Below are positions 7,502 to 14,080 of a DNA stretch of 15,043 bases, piece by piece. The notes beneath the pieces are model-generated. The model was not told the origin of the DNA. It saw only the letters and a program-made list of their open reading frames with translations, and did no database searches. The stretch lies in assembly GCA_028702975.1 (NCBI GenBank), contig JAQVNT010000012.1, forward strand, positions 1-15,043. The letters run 5' to 3'. Both the position numbers and the translations under genes were made by a program. Position 1 is the first letter of the stretch. Every line of letters starts with the position of its first letter. The stretch comes from Candidatus Delongbacteria bacterium (GTDB taxonomy: Bacteria; UBA4055).

Positions 7502-10470
7502 CAATTCTTTTTAAGCATTTTTTCAAGTTCGGCTTTCTGCTGAATATAATCTTCATCATCAGGGTTAAGTGTTAAATATTTATCTGCCGTTTCAAGGGCT
7601 TTCAAATAATTTCCCGAAAGGTAGTATATCTGGTAAAGAAGGTCTATCCCTTCCTTATCGTTAGGATTCTTTTCAAGGAGTCTGTTCATTATCTTTGCGG
7701 AAAATTCAGAATCGCCGCCCTGATAAGCCAGAACCGCGAACTCTTTGAAAAGTGAATTTTGCAGCTGACTGTCTTTAATATTATCTATCTTTTCAAGCGC
7801 CGAGGCAGAAACCGAACTCAGCAATTCTTTTTCTTCAAGTTTTGCGAAACCTGCGTACAGCTCGAAATACTGTTCGTACTTATTTTTACTGTCAGGAAGT
7901 CTTTCTACTCTCGTTTTTACATTTTCCAGCAACCCCGAAACCGAAGTGCCCAGACCGCGGGATGTGACGTACATAATGAATCTGATCTGTTTTTTTAAAG
8001 TCATCATATTTGTATTGACGCTGGCAAGAAGATCCGAGCCTGAGTCTTTCTCGCCGATATCGGAGTACATTCCGGCAATTTCAGCTACGACCATCTCGTT
8101 TGAATAAGGGATCACTCTAAAAGGCATTATCTCTTCCATTTTATAGAGCAGGTACCTTTTTTTGTCATTAAGTGAAAAATCTTTAAATTCGTTGTATGAA
8201 TAATTTTTTGTCAGATCAAGGTCTGCTCTTACAGGTCTCGTATCATCTTTCTCGTTATCGTCGAAATAGATAGCGAGCTGCATGAATGCGCTTCTGTAAT
8301 TCTGAAGCAGTCTCAAAATGTTATCGTCGTAGTATATGCCCGGATCGTCAAGATTTCTGTAGGCCGTAAGATATCGTCCAAGCACTCTTTCGTAAACCTC
8401 TTCAGGGTCGATACCTTTGTCGGCTTTATAATCGACCACCCTGAAGCAGAGCCCGTCCATTCTCATCCATTCGTCCAGCCCAATGAAGTTCGCGCTTCCT
8501 ACGGTAACGGCAAAATATACCGGTCGTTTCCAGTCCATCTGGGCGTTGTAGGCGATGATCTCGAGAACCATCTGGTCCTGTATCTTGATAAAACCTTCTT
8601 TCGATCCTCCGATATCTACCTGCATCGTAGGTCCCAACTCCCATTCAACTATACTGCTTCCGCTGACCGAAGGCAGCTGAAGTTTCTTTTTTTCAGGCCA
8701 GTATCTGCGCATAAAACCGTCAGATGTCATAAGGTGCTGATCGAAATATTCGTCAATCTGTTTTTCACTATATCTGATATATTCGGGCATCTTTTTCTTA
8801 AGCTGTCTTATATACCATCCGGTGTTCAGCAGGGAAAGATTGACAACCTGAACATCTGTTCTTATTCCTTCAACTTCCTGCAGATACCAGACAGGGAAAG
8901 TATCATTATCGCCGTTGGTAAATAAAATACCGTTCTCATCGCAGCTTTCAAGTATGTTCTTGGAATAATCCCAGGCTACATAATTTCCGGACCTGTCGGA
9001 GAGAAAATAATTGGCGTTAAGTTCTAATGCAGGAACTATCAGTCCGAGTATTGCGACGGGTAGGATTAGCTTAAAAAGGTTTTTTTCTTTCAGCGATTCA
9101 AGTATCGAGACAAGCCCCATTCCGATCAATATGGCGAAAATGAAGAAAGAACCGAGATAAAAATAATCTCTCTCCATGGGCTGCATGTAATCCTGATTCT
9201 GATATATGACAAGCCCGATGCTCATTATAACAAAAAGAAATAACAGGGCAAGGGCTTTCTTCCAGTCCTTGAAGAAGTGATGGATAGATCCCCATAGTCC
9301 GGCAAGGAAAGGTATCGCATATAATCCTTTTAGCGTGACGGTATTGCTGAATTTATCCGCTGCCACTCCGACGAACTGCCAGTTGAAGTACCTGATATAC
9401 ATTTCGACGATCTGGTATTTCCAGAAAAACGACCAGTGTCCGCCCCACGGATCGGACGGAGAACCTGCAGCTACACCTATTTTTTCAAGCGATTCGATAT
9501 ATTTTCTGTTCGGCTGCCCGAAGAACATCGTGACAGCATTCTTAAGCTGCTCCTCGTCTCCGTACTGCTCTCTGTTCAGATAAGAGAGCATTCTTGTCCA
9601 GTTCGAGGGATCGTTCTCATTTATCGGCGGATTAAGTCCCGCTCTTATATATATCATAATGTATGTCGAGTATCCCAGAATCAGAAGAAGAGGCATGATG
9701 AAAGCCAGAGAGATGTCTTCTTTATCTTTGAGCTTATTAAAATAAACCGTAAGTGCCAGGAATATGAACATCGAATAAATTTTCCATTCGAGCGGAAATG
9801 CGAACAACACCATGATTGAGATGATTACTCCGGATCCCGCTATGATCGCCGTTCTTTTGTTATAATTCCACATAATAAAGACACTGACAGGCAGCGTAAG
9901 GATATTAAGAAGGTGTACTCCCGTACCCAGACCGACAAGCAGCATTATTAGAAGGAGGTATTTTGAAGAATCGGGATCTTCGTGTTTTTCTGTCCAGACT
10001 AGTGTCAGCCATAGAATTATTGAAGTGAAGAACATGCTGAGGGCATAAACCTCTGCTTCGACAGCATTAAACCAGAAAGTATATGTAAAGGCAAAAGTCA
10101 GGGCTCCGACGGCAGAGCTGAAATGTACTATTATGTGGTCGTAAAAATCTTCAGATCTACCTCTCCAGTTTTTTATCAGCCTTACAGAGATCAGGTAAAG
10201 GAACAGAACCGTGAAAGAACTTGAGAAAACGGATATAAGATTGACCCTTAAACCTATGTCTCCGAACGGTATCATCGAGAATAAACGGCCCAGCATAAGA
10301 TAAAAAGGTGCTCCGGGCGGATGCGGGATACCGAGAATATAAGAAGTTGTGATAAATTCACCGCAGTCCCAGAAAAGCGTAGTGGGAGCTACCGTCATCA
10401 GGTATACTATCGAGGAAATGATAAAAACCAGTGACCCTGTTATGATCTTGAATTTTCTTTCGTCTGTCAT
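7501..10470 (-). CDS. TMEM260/DUF2723-type GT-C glycosyltransferase with C-terminal TPRs
   Basis: 989-residue integral membrane protein of the PF11028 (DUF2723, TMEM260-like) family. The human member is a protein O-mannosyltransferase; the bacterial ones are thought to be GT-C enzymes using lipid-linked sugar on the periplasmic side. Helices run from about residue 12 to 480. Family motifs: LFWDCGEFI with the acidic pair of the first loop (about 32-40), GIPHPPGAP (47-55), and NGDNDTFPVWYLQEVEG with VQVVNLSLL near 510-545. The tail (about 895-985) has TPR-like helices (NPNDKEGIDLLYQIYYLSGN, LNPDDEDY). This layout is common in FCB bacteria. Start ATG 10470 is in an ATGA overlap with the VanZ stop; the Shine-Dalgarno is weak, suggesting coupling. 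Sugar and acceptor are unknown. Confidence 0.88.
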   Translation of the reverse strand: MTDERKFKIITGSLVFIISSIVYLMTVAPTTLFWDCGEFITTSYILGIPHPPGAPFYLMLGRLFSMIPFGDIGLRVNLISVFSSSFTVLFLYLISVRLIKNWRGRSEDFYDHIIVHFSSAVGALTFAFTYTFWFNAVEAEVYALSMFFTSIILWLTLVWTEKHEDPDSSKYLLLIMLLVGLGTGVHLLNILTLPVSVFIMWNYNKRTAIIAGSGVIISIMVLFAFPLEWKIYSMFIFLALTVYFNKLKDKEDISLAFIMPLLLILGYSTYIMIYIRAGLNPPINENDPSNWTRMLSYLNREQYGDEEQLKNAVTMFFGQPNRKYIESLEKIGVAAGSPSDPWGGHWSFFWKYQIVEMYIRYFNWQFVGVAADKFSNTVTLKGLYAIPFLAGLWGSIHHFFKDWKKALALLFLFVIMSIGLVIYQNQDYMQPMERDYFYLGSFFIFAILIGMGLVSILESLKEKNLFKLILPVAILGLIVPALELNANYFLSDRSGNYVAWDYSKNILESCDENGILFTNGDNDTFPVWYLQEVEGIRTDVQVVNLSLLNTGWYIRQLKKKMPEYIRYSEKQIDEYFDQHLMTSDGFMRRYWPEKKKLQLPSVSGSSIVEWELGPTMQVDIGGSKEGFIKIQDQMVLEIIAYNAQMDWKRPVYFAVTVGSANFIGLDEWMRMDGLCFRVVDYKADKGIDPEEVYERVLGRYLTAYRNLDDPGIYYDDNILRLLQNYRSAFMQLAIYFDDNEKDDTRPVRADLDLTKNYSYNEFKDFSLNDKKRYLLYKMEEIMPFRVIPYSNEMVVAEIAGMYSDIGEKDSGSDLLASVNTNMMTLKKQIRFIMYVTSRGLGTSVSGLLENVKTRVERLPDSKNKYEQYFELYAGFAKLEEKELLSSVSASALEKIDNIKDSQLQNSLFKEFAVLAYQGGDSEFSAKIMNRLLEKNPNDKEGIDLLYQIYYLSGNYLKALETADKYLTLNPDDEDYIQQKAELEKMLKKN

Positions 10471-10910
10471 TTTACATCCGTTTCTGTTTTATATGGATTT
10501 CGAAGATTTCTGTAAATATACAATATTACTATTGAGGTGCTTATACCTGAGATATCGGCAAAAAGATCAAATAAATCAGGATCTCTTACTGAACCGAATT
10601 CTCCTGAATCAAAATATCCCACAAAACCCTGATGGATCTCGTCGGAAATTGCGAAAATTGTACAAAAGATGAATGTGCTGATATTGGATAAGGTTACATT
10701 TTTATTGTTCACGATGTTAAAAAATCTGAACGACAGTATGCCCAGAATAAAATATTCAAGAATATGAATGATCTTATCGTTGAATATCATCAGACCTGAT
10801 CCCGAATCATTGATCGGTAAATGAGAAACAATAATTATTGCCGAACAGTACAGTAATAACGAGACCGTTACAATAATTTTCCTATTAAATATTTCCGAGA
10901 CCGGATTGAT
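10467..10910 (-). CDS. VanZ-like membrane protein with non-canonical (ATC) or damaged start
   Basis: Small inner-membrane protein of the VanZ-like family (PF04892). From the only in-frame ATG (10790) it has 107 residues and begins MIFNDKIIHILEYFILG, which is the middle of the family's conserved region. The frame stays open upstream to a TGA at 10925-10923 and there encodes the expected first helix: RKIIVTVSLLLYC, then IIIVSHLP. No ATG, GTG or TTG occurs in that stretch. An AGGGGG sequence (10921-10916) sits five bases before an ATC codon (10910), itself 2 nt after the asparaginase TAG, giving a 147-residue product. I therefore extend the gene to 10910; an automatic caller would probably choose 10790. 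Four or so helices are expected. VanZ family members affect antibiotic susceptibility or the envelope, but the biochemical role is poorly known. Confidence 0.7.
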   Translation of the reverse strand: MNPVSEIFNRKIIVTVSLLLYCSAIIIVSHLPINDSGSGLMIFNDKIIHILEYFILGILSFRFFNIVNNKNVTLSNISTFIFCTIFAISDEIHQGFVGYFDSGEFGSVRDPDLFDLFADISGISTSIVILYIYRNLRNPYKTETDVK

Positions 10911-10912
10911 CG

Positions 10913-11887
10913 CTACCCCCTGTCATCTTTGAATATCTGCCTGATCTCATCTGTAGATTTTCCCATACCGAGCAGAACCATAAGTTTCAGCCTGGCCTTT
11001 TCACTGTTGAGGTCATAACCCATAATTGCTCCGTTATCTTCGAGCTGTTTTGCGCCGCCTTCATATCCGTAAATTCCAAGTACTCTTCCGTTTGGAACTC
11101 TCGAAGTTATTACTACGGGAATATTCTTACTGATGGCGTCAAGTATTCCGTTCTTCATTTCAGGAGTCACATTTCCCCTGCCGAAAGCCTCCACAACTAT
11201 TCCCTTAGCACCGCTGGAAACAGAATGATCTATGAATTTTCTGCTCATTCCTGCGCAAAGTTTGATCAGGTCAACATCGGATTCAATTCTCTCAACTTTG
11301 AACATATATCTGAACTCGGATTTTCTGTAGTAAATTATATCGTCAACATCGATCATTCCCAGAACTCCGTAGTGGGGTGCATCAAAAGCGTTTATCTGAC
11401 TGGTGGAAGATTTGTACACTTCCCTCACGCTGAATATTTCGTCGTTGACTGCGAGCATTACGCCTCTGTCAAAGCTTTTATCATTCGCAGCCACCCTTAT
11501 CGCGTTGAAAAGGTTCCTAGGACCGTCGAGACCAGTCTCTTCGTTCGATCTCATTGCAGCCGTAAAAACGACTGGTTTTTTTGTCTGCAGTGTCAGAAAA
11601 AGCATGTAAGAAGTTTCTTCGATCGTATCCGTTCCGTGAGTGATCACAACGCCGTCGTATCTGTCGATGCAGGAAGTAATATATTTTGAAAGTTCGAACA
11701 TTTTCTGCGGGGTCATCATTGGACTGGGAATGTTACTGTATTCGTAAAGTTCAAGTTCAGCATAGTCATCAATCTGCGGGATAAGGTCTATTATCTCGTT
11801 TCCTGAAAGGGACGGTACGACACCGTCAGATCCGGCTTTCATTGAGATCGTTCCGCCGGTGGTTATGATCAATATTTTCTTTTTCAT
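10913..11887 (-). CDS. ansA: L-asparaginase (bacterial asparaginase/glutaminase superfamily)
   Basis: 324-residue enzyme hydrolysing L-asparagine to aspartate and ammonia. There is no signal peptide, so it is cytoplasmic and closer to the type I (AnsA) form. Start ATG 11887 has GGGG at 11898-11895. The first catalytic Thr is in IITTGGTIS (Thr13); the second triad is in VVITHGTDTIEET (Thr86, Asp87) with Lys159 in EVYKSSTS. SNEETGLDGPRN and the C-terminal GYEGGAKQLEDNGAI followed by EKARLKLM are also conserved. Related proteins include GatD, the Glu-tRNA amidotransferase subunit, but the short N-terminus and absence of a partner gene favour asparaginase. First gene of the minus-strand unit, reading into the VanZ gene. 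The symbol is by family resemblance. Confidence 0.92.
   Translation of the reverse strand: MKKKILIITTGGTISMKAGSDGVVPSLSGNEIIDLIPQIDDYAELELYEYSNIPSPMMTPQKMFELSKYITSCIDRYDGVVITHGTDTIEETSYMLFLTLQTKKPVVFTAAMRSNEETGLDGPRNLFNAIRVAANDKSFDRGVMLAVNDEIFSVREVYKSSTSQINAFDAPHYGVLGMIDVDDIIYYRKSEFRYMFKVERIESDVDLIKLCAGMSRKFIDHSVSSGAKGIVVEAFGRGNVTPEMKNGILDAISKNIPVVITSRVPNGRVLGIYGYEGGAKQLEDNGAIMGYDLNSEKARLKLMVLLGMGKSTDEIRQIFKDDRG
10916..10921 (-). promoter_or_regulatory. Shine-Dalgarno that decides the VanZ start
   Basis: AGGGGG on the minus strand, inside the last codons of the asparaginase gene, followed by TAGCG and then ATC-AAT-CCG in the VanZ frame. The spacing is ideal for an initiator at 10910, which is ATC instead of ATG. 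Confidence 0.5.
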
Positions 11888-11909
11888 AAAATATCCCCGA
11901 TAAATAGTT

Positions 11910-11926
11910 CCGTTTTACGCAAACGG
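11910..11926 (-). promoter_or_regulatory. Inverted repeat at the asparaginase transcription start
   Basis: CCGTTT-TACGC-AAACGG is a perfect 6+6 inverted repeat with a five-base centre. It lies just downstream of the -10 and covers the predicted +1, a usual place for a repressor operator. It could also act as a short 5' hairpin in the mRNA. Confidence 0.45.
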
Positions 11927-11928
11927 TA

Positions 11929-11957
11929 AATATATAAGTTGAATGTAGTTTTTTCAA
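11929..11957 (-). promoter_or_regulatory. Sigma-70 promoter of the asparaginase unit
   Basis: On the minus strand TTGAAA (11957-11952) is followed, after exactly 17 bases, by TATATT (11934-11929). Transcription should begin near 11922, giving a leader of about 35 bases before the ATG at 11887. Confidence 0.7.
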
Positions 11958-11988
11958 GAAAAATTATTGAAGTGATTTTAATAAATAA

Positions 11989-12080
11989 TGAAAAAAGTTA
12001 TCGACAAGTTATCAACAAATTTTATTTTCCGGAATTTTTTTTCAAAGAAATTGTGAAAAATATGTGATTAACTTTTTTCA
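11989..12080. repeat. Long inverted repeat enclosing the DnaA-box-like motifs
   Basis: The left arm TGAAAAAAGTTATC (11989-12002) matches the reverse complement of 12066-12080 (GATTAACTTTTTTCA) except for one extra base. About 63 bases lie between, including the DnaA-box-like 9-mers and a TTCCGGAA palindrome. Confidence 0.5.
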
Positions 12081-12102
12081 GGCATTTATGGTAAACAGGC
12101 GC

Positions 12103-12171
12103 ATTTTATAGCTAAAATCGTGAAAATAACTGTATTACGCCTGACATGTTTTTGATTTTGAGCTATAAAAT
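12103..12171. repeat. 17/18-bp inverted repeat with possible pseudoknot partner
   Basis: The left arm 12103-12119 (ATTTTATAGCTAAAATC) equals the reverse complement of 12154-12171 apart from one inserted base. CAGGCG at 12096-12101, outside the left arm, is complementary to CGCCTG at 12138-12143 inside the loop, so the two pairings interlock. There is no T-run after the right arm, so it is not a simple terminator. Confidence 0.5.
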
Positions 12172-12199
12172 AAGCATAAAAAAAAAGTGAATATTTTAC

Positions 12200-12228
12200 T
12201 TGACAAACGAAACTGTAGTATTTAGATT
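12200..12228 (+). promoter_or_regulatory. Sigma-70 promoter of the zinc-ribbon gene
   Basis: Perfect TTGACA (12200-12205), a 17-base spacer, then TAGATT (12223-12228; four of six to TATAAT). The start would be near 12235, giving a purine-rich leader of about 55 bases with three GGAAAA-type repeats before the ribosome binding site. Confidence 0.7.
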
Positions 12229-12289
12229 GCTTGTATCAAGGCTAAGTTGTGAGGAAAAGGAAAAGGAAAACAAAAAAAGGAGAGAAAAA

Positions 12290-12454
12290 ATGGCAGAAAA
12301 AAAAGAAATGGGTTACTGCGTAAAATGCAGAGAGAAAAGAGAGTTCAAAGCTCCGAAACAAGTAAAAATGAAAAACGGAAGACCTGCTCTTAAAGGTACT
12401 TGCATGAAATGCGGAACCGGCATGTACAAGATCCTGGCTTCTAAAAAGAAATAA
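12290..12454 (+). CDS. DUF5679-type four-cysteine zinc-ribbon protein
   Basis: 54-residue basic protein, MAEKKEMGYCVKC onward. Cys10, Cys13, Cys38 and Cys41 form two CxxC knuckles, the second within GTCMKCGTGMYKI, predicting one bound zinc. The length and pattern (YCVKCREKREF, then NGRPALKGTC) match the DUF5679 family of tiny stand-alone zinc ribbons in bacteria and archaea, whose function is not established. The start is ATG 12290, with AAGGAG (12277-12282) seven bases upstream; the open frame back to 12200 is promoter and leader. The gene has its own promoter and terminator, so it is monocistronic and probably well expressed. The lysine-rich ends would suit nucleic-acid or ribosome contact, which is inference. 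Confidence 0.9.
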   Translation: MAEKKEMGYCVKCREKREFKAPKQVKMKNGRPALKGTCMKCGTGMYKILASKKK

Positions 12455-12473
12455 TCTTGTTTCTTCAGGATTC

Positions 12474-12501
12474 AAAAAGGGAAGGTGACTTCCCTTTTTT
12501 T
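12474..12501 (+). terminator. Strong intrinsic terminator after the zinc-ribbon gene
   Basis: Perfect 11-bp stem (12474-12484 with 12489-12499) capped by a GTGA tetraloop of GNRA type and running into seven Ts (12495-12501). The A-tract on the 5' side also makes it a possible terminator for minus-strand transcription. Confidence 0.92.
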
Positions 12502-12538
12502 ATTTCTAAATTCGCCTTTATTCATTATATTTCCCGTT

Positions 12539-13402
12539 ATGCTGTATATTGTTATAAATAAATATTCAGGCGGATATTCTCAGCGAAGGATATTTTATCT
12601 TGAAAAGTCGGTTGAAAAAGAATTCCCCGAGTTTACTATAAGAGAGACTGTTTTAGATAAACACAGGGTATCTGCGGATATAAACCCGATGGAAATAAAA
12701 AAAGGCGATATCATCGTGGCAGCCGGCGGCGACGGAACTATAAATGCCTGCCTTCAGTTCATACACGATAATTCGCTTCAGGAACAGATCCTCCTCGGAG
12801 TGATACCTCTCGGTACAGGCAACAATATGATAGGATCTCTCAAGTTACCAAGAACGATCGAAAGTGCTGTAAATGTATTGAAGAAAAGAAGGTTCGAGCA
12901 AATCAGTTACAGTTCGATTAACGGATCTAAAGTGTTTTTTAACTGCAGTATAGGTTTTAGCTCATTCGTTCTGAAAAACCGGAAAACAAGCTCGTTAGCC
13001 GGATATTTTTATGAAACGGCAAGGCTTCTGCCTTTGTATAAATCCTGCAAAATAAAATTCGCGGAGAAAGAGAACTGTCTGGATCTTTTCGCAGGTTTTT
13101 TTATAAATACAAAAGTATATATGTCCAAGTTCAAATTCCTTAAAGCAAACAATTCCGGTAACATGATGAAATTTTTCTATATCGAGGGAGCAAACTTTAT
13201 TACAGGCCTGACTGATACTCTGAAAGCTTTCACCGGTATAAAAGAATATAAAACTATGGAAAGAAATGGATTTAAGTTTGATCTGCCTGAAAATCATTAT
13301 ATAGAACTTGACGGTGATATTTTTGAAATCGGAGAGAATAACAGAACAATTACGCTGGAGAATTGTTCAACTGTTAAAATAATTACAAATGGAGATATTT
13401 AG
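12539..13402 (+). CDS. Diacylglycerol kinase-like lipid kinase (DAGK_cat family)
   Basis: 287-residue lipid kinase of the DgkB/YegS group, which phosphorylates diacylglycerol or related lipids with ATP at the membrane surface to recycle lipids. Start set at ATG 12539 because MLYIVINKYSGG is the usual 'iiNp.SGg' N-terminus. A longer frame reaches a GTG at 12485, but that codon is in the terminator loop. Motifs: IIVAAGGDGTINA with GGDGT at 63-67 for nucleotide binding, IPLGTGNNM with GTGNN at 92-96, and the C-terminal YIELDGDIFEIGE block that closes the second domain. The usual Pro of NPxSG is replaced (NKYSG). There is no Shine-Dalgarno; TATATT at 12526-12531 is placed for a leaderless transcript. 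The stop abuts the next start. Lipid substrate is unproven. Confidence 0.88.
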   Translation: MLYIVINKYSGGYSQRRIFYLEKSVEKEFPEFTIRETVLDKHRVSADINPMEIKKGDIIVAAGGDGTINACLQFIHDNSLQEQILLGVIPLGTGNNMIGSLKLPRTIESAVNVLKKRRFEQISYSSINGSKVFFNCSIGFSSFVLKNRKTSSLAGYFYETARLLPLYKSCKIKFAEKENCLDLFAGFFINTKVYMSKFKFLKANNSGNMMKFFYIEGANFITGLTDTLKAFTGIKEYKTMERNGFKFDLPENHYIELDGDIFEIGENNRTITLENCSTVKIITNGDI

Positions 13403-14080
13403 ATGAAAAAGCTGTTGATAACATCATTGCTGATCGTATTCTCTTTTCTGTTCAGCCAGTCTCTGGGTTTCAGAGGAATGGCATCTGAAAATTCTGCACT
13501 CAAAATGTTTCTTAACCCGTCGCTGCTGGGATATGAACCGTCAGGGAAATTTATTGTTTTCAATGATATGGACGGCGACGAACAGACCGGGCAGGGTATA
13601 GGGCTGCAAATAGGGACACTGGGTTTCTCGTATTTTAAAACTGATGAAATGGAATACTATAATGTATCAACAGGTTCGGAAGTGATACCGGGATATTACA
13701 CAGGAAGTTCGATCAGATGGTATTCGGGAAGCCGTCTTGACCCGGAACACGATATGTCGCTTACAATCAGACCAGTAAAAAATTTCTCTCTTGCCGCGAA
13801 CGTTCAGAATATCTGGGAAAATAATAATGGTATGATATCAACAACTGCCGGTCTGTCTTTGAGACCGTTCGGAAGCAACAAACTGACTTTGGAAGGCGAT
13901 CTTTTATTTGTCAGGGATAAAATAAAGGACTCATTCTATACGGCAGGTGTCGCCACAGAACTCTTTGAAGGTCTTAACTTAAGCGCGGGTTATACAGCTC
14001 AGATGAACAACGATGATTTCGACCCCGTTTACGAGTTCGGTCTTTCGGTTTCCCTGAACAACGCTGTCATGGGAACCTGA
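13403..14080 (+). CDS. PorV-like beta-barrel N-terminal domain of an SppA fusion, closed by TGA
   Basis: 225 residues to a TGA at 14078-14080. Start ATG 13403 directly follows the lipid kinase stop, with GGAG at 13391-13394. Residues 1-18 or so are a signal peptide (MKKLLITSLLIVFSFLFSQS). Next, GFRGMASENSALKMFLNPSLLG recalls the 'GarGmG.a..A..dDasA...NPAgL' opening of PorV/UPF0164 outer-membrane proteins. The rest is a run of amphipathic strands (for example LEGDLLFVRDKI, EGLNLSAGYTAQM, YEFGLSVSLN). The ending NNAVMGT is mid-strand, without a terminal Phe, and the same frame continues past the TGA (GYKYEN) into an SppA protease. I read this as the front part of one interrupted gene; a free-standing short barrel protein is the alternative. 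Confidence 0.75.
   Translation: MKKLLITSLLIVFSFLFSQSLGFRGMASENSALKMFLNPSLLGYEPSGKFIVFNDMDGDEQTGQGIGLQIGTLGFSYFKTDEMEYYNVSTGSEVIPGYYTGSSIRWYSGSRLDPEHDMSLTIRPVKNFSLAANVQNIWENNNGMISTTAGLSLRPFGSNKLTLEGDLLFVRDKIKDSFYTAGVATELFEGLNLSAGYTAQMNNDDFDPVYEFGLSVSLNNAVMGT
14078..14080 (+). other. In-frame TGA inside the barrel-SppA reading frame
   Basis: The only stop in 547 codons between 13403 and the window end. One base change from TGG (Trp), CGA (Arg) or GGA (Gly) would restore a continuous strand, MGT-x-GYKYEN. No selenocysteine-type hairpin directly follows it, and TGA is an ordinary stop elsewhere in the window. Confidence 0.85.

Larger units (their letters stand above)
11888..12289. other. AT-rich divergent intergenic region (402 bases, no gene)
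   Basis: No supported coding or tRNA gene. It holds the minus-strand asparaginase promoter, the plus-strand promoter of the zinc-ribbon gene, and between them about 240 bases of very AT-rich sequence. That middle part has two DnaA-box-like 9-mers 11 bases apart (TTATCGACA at 11998-12006, TTATCAACA at 12009-12017, each one base from TTATCCACA) and two more in the opposite direction (TGTGAAAAA and TGTGATTAA within 12050-12072, two mismatches each). It also has long inverted repeats at 11989-12002/12066-12080 and 12103-12119/12154-12171. The outward genes make this a possible DnaA-controlled regulatory region or, speculatively, an origin. No dnaA, dnaN or parAB gene is in view. Confidence 0.5.

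Noticed and set aside
9436..9819. 127-codon plus-strand open frame opposite the glycosyltransferase
   Set aside because: Antisense shadow within a gene with strong family motifs; no ribosome binding site or recognisable domain.
11225..11689. 154-codon plus-strand open frame opposite the asparaginase
   Set aside because: Lies over conserved catalytic motifs of the asparaginase and has no start signals.
12252..12282. GGAAAA tandem repeats in the zinc-ribbon leader as a microsatellite
   Set aside because: Only about three imperfect units; better seen as a purine-rich leader near the ribosome binding site.
12485..12538. Longer lipid kinase starting at GTG 12485
   Set aside because: The GTG lies in the loop of the terminator and the added residues come from its T-rich arm. 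The family N-terminus fits ATG 12539.
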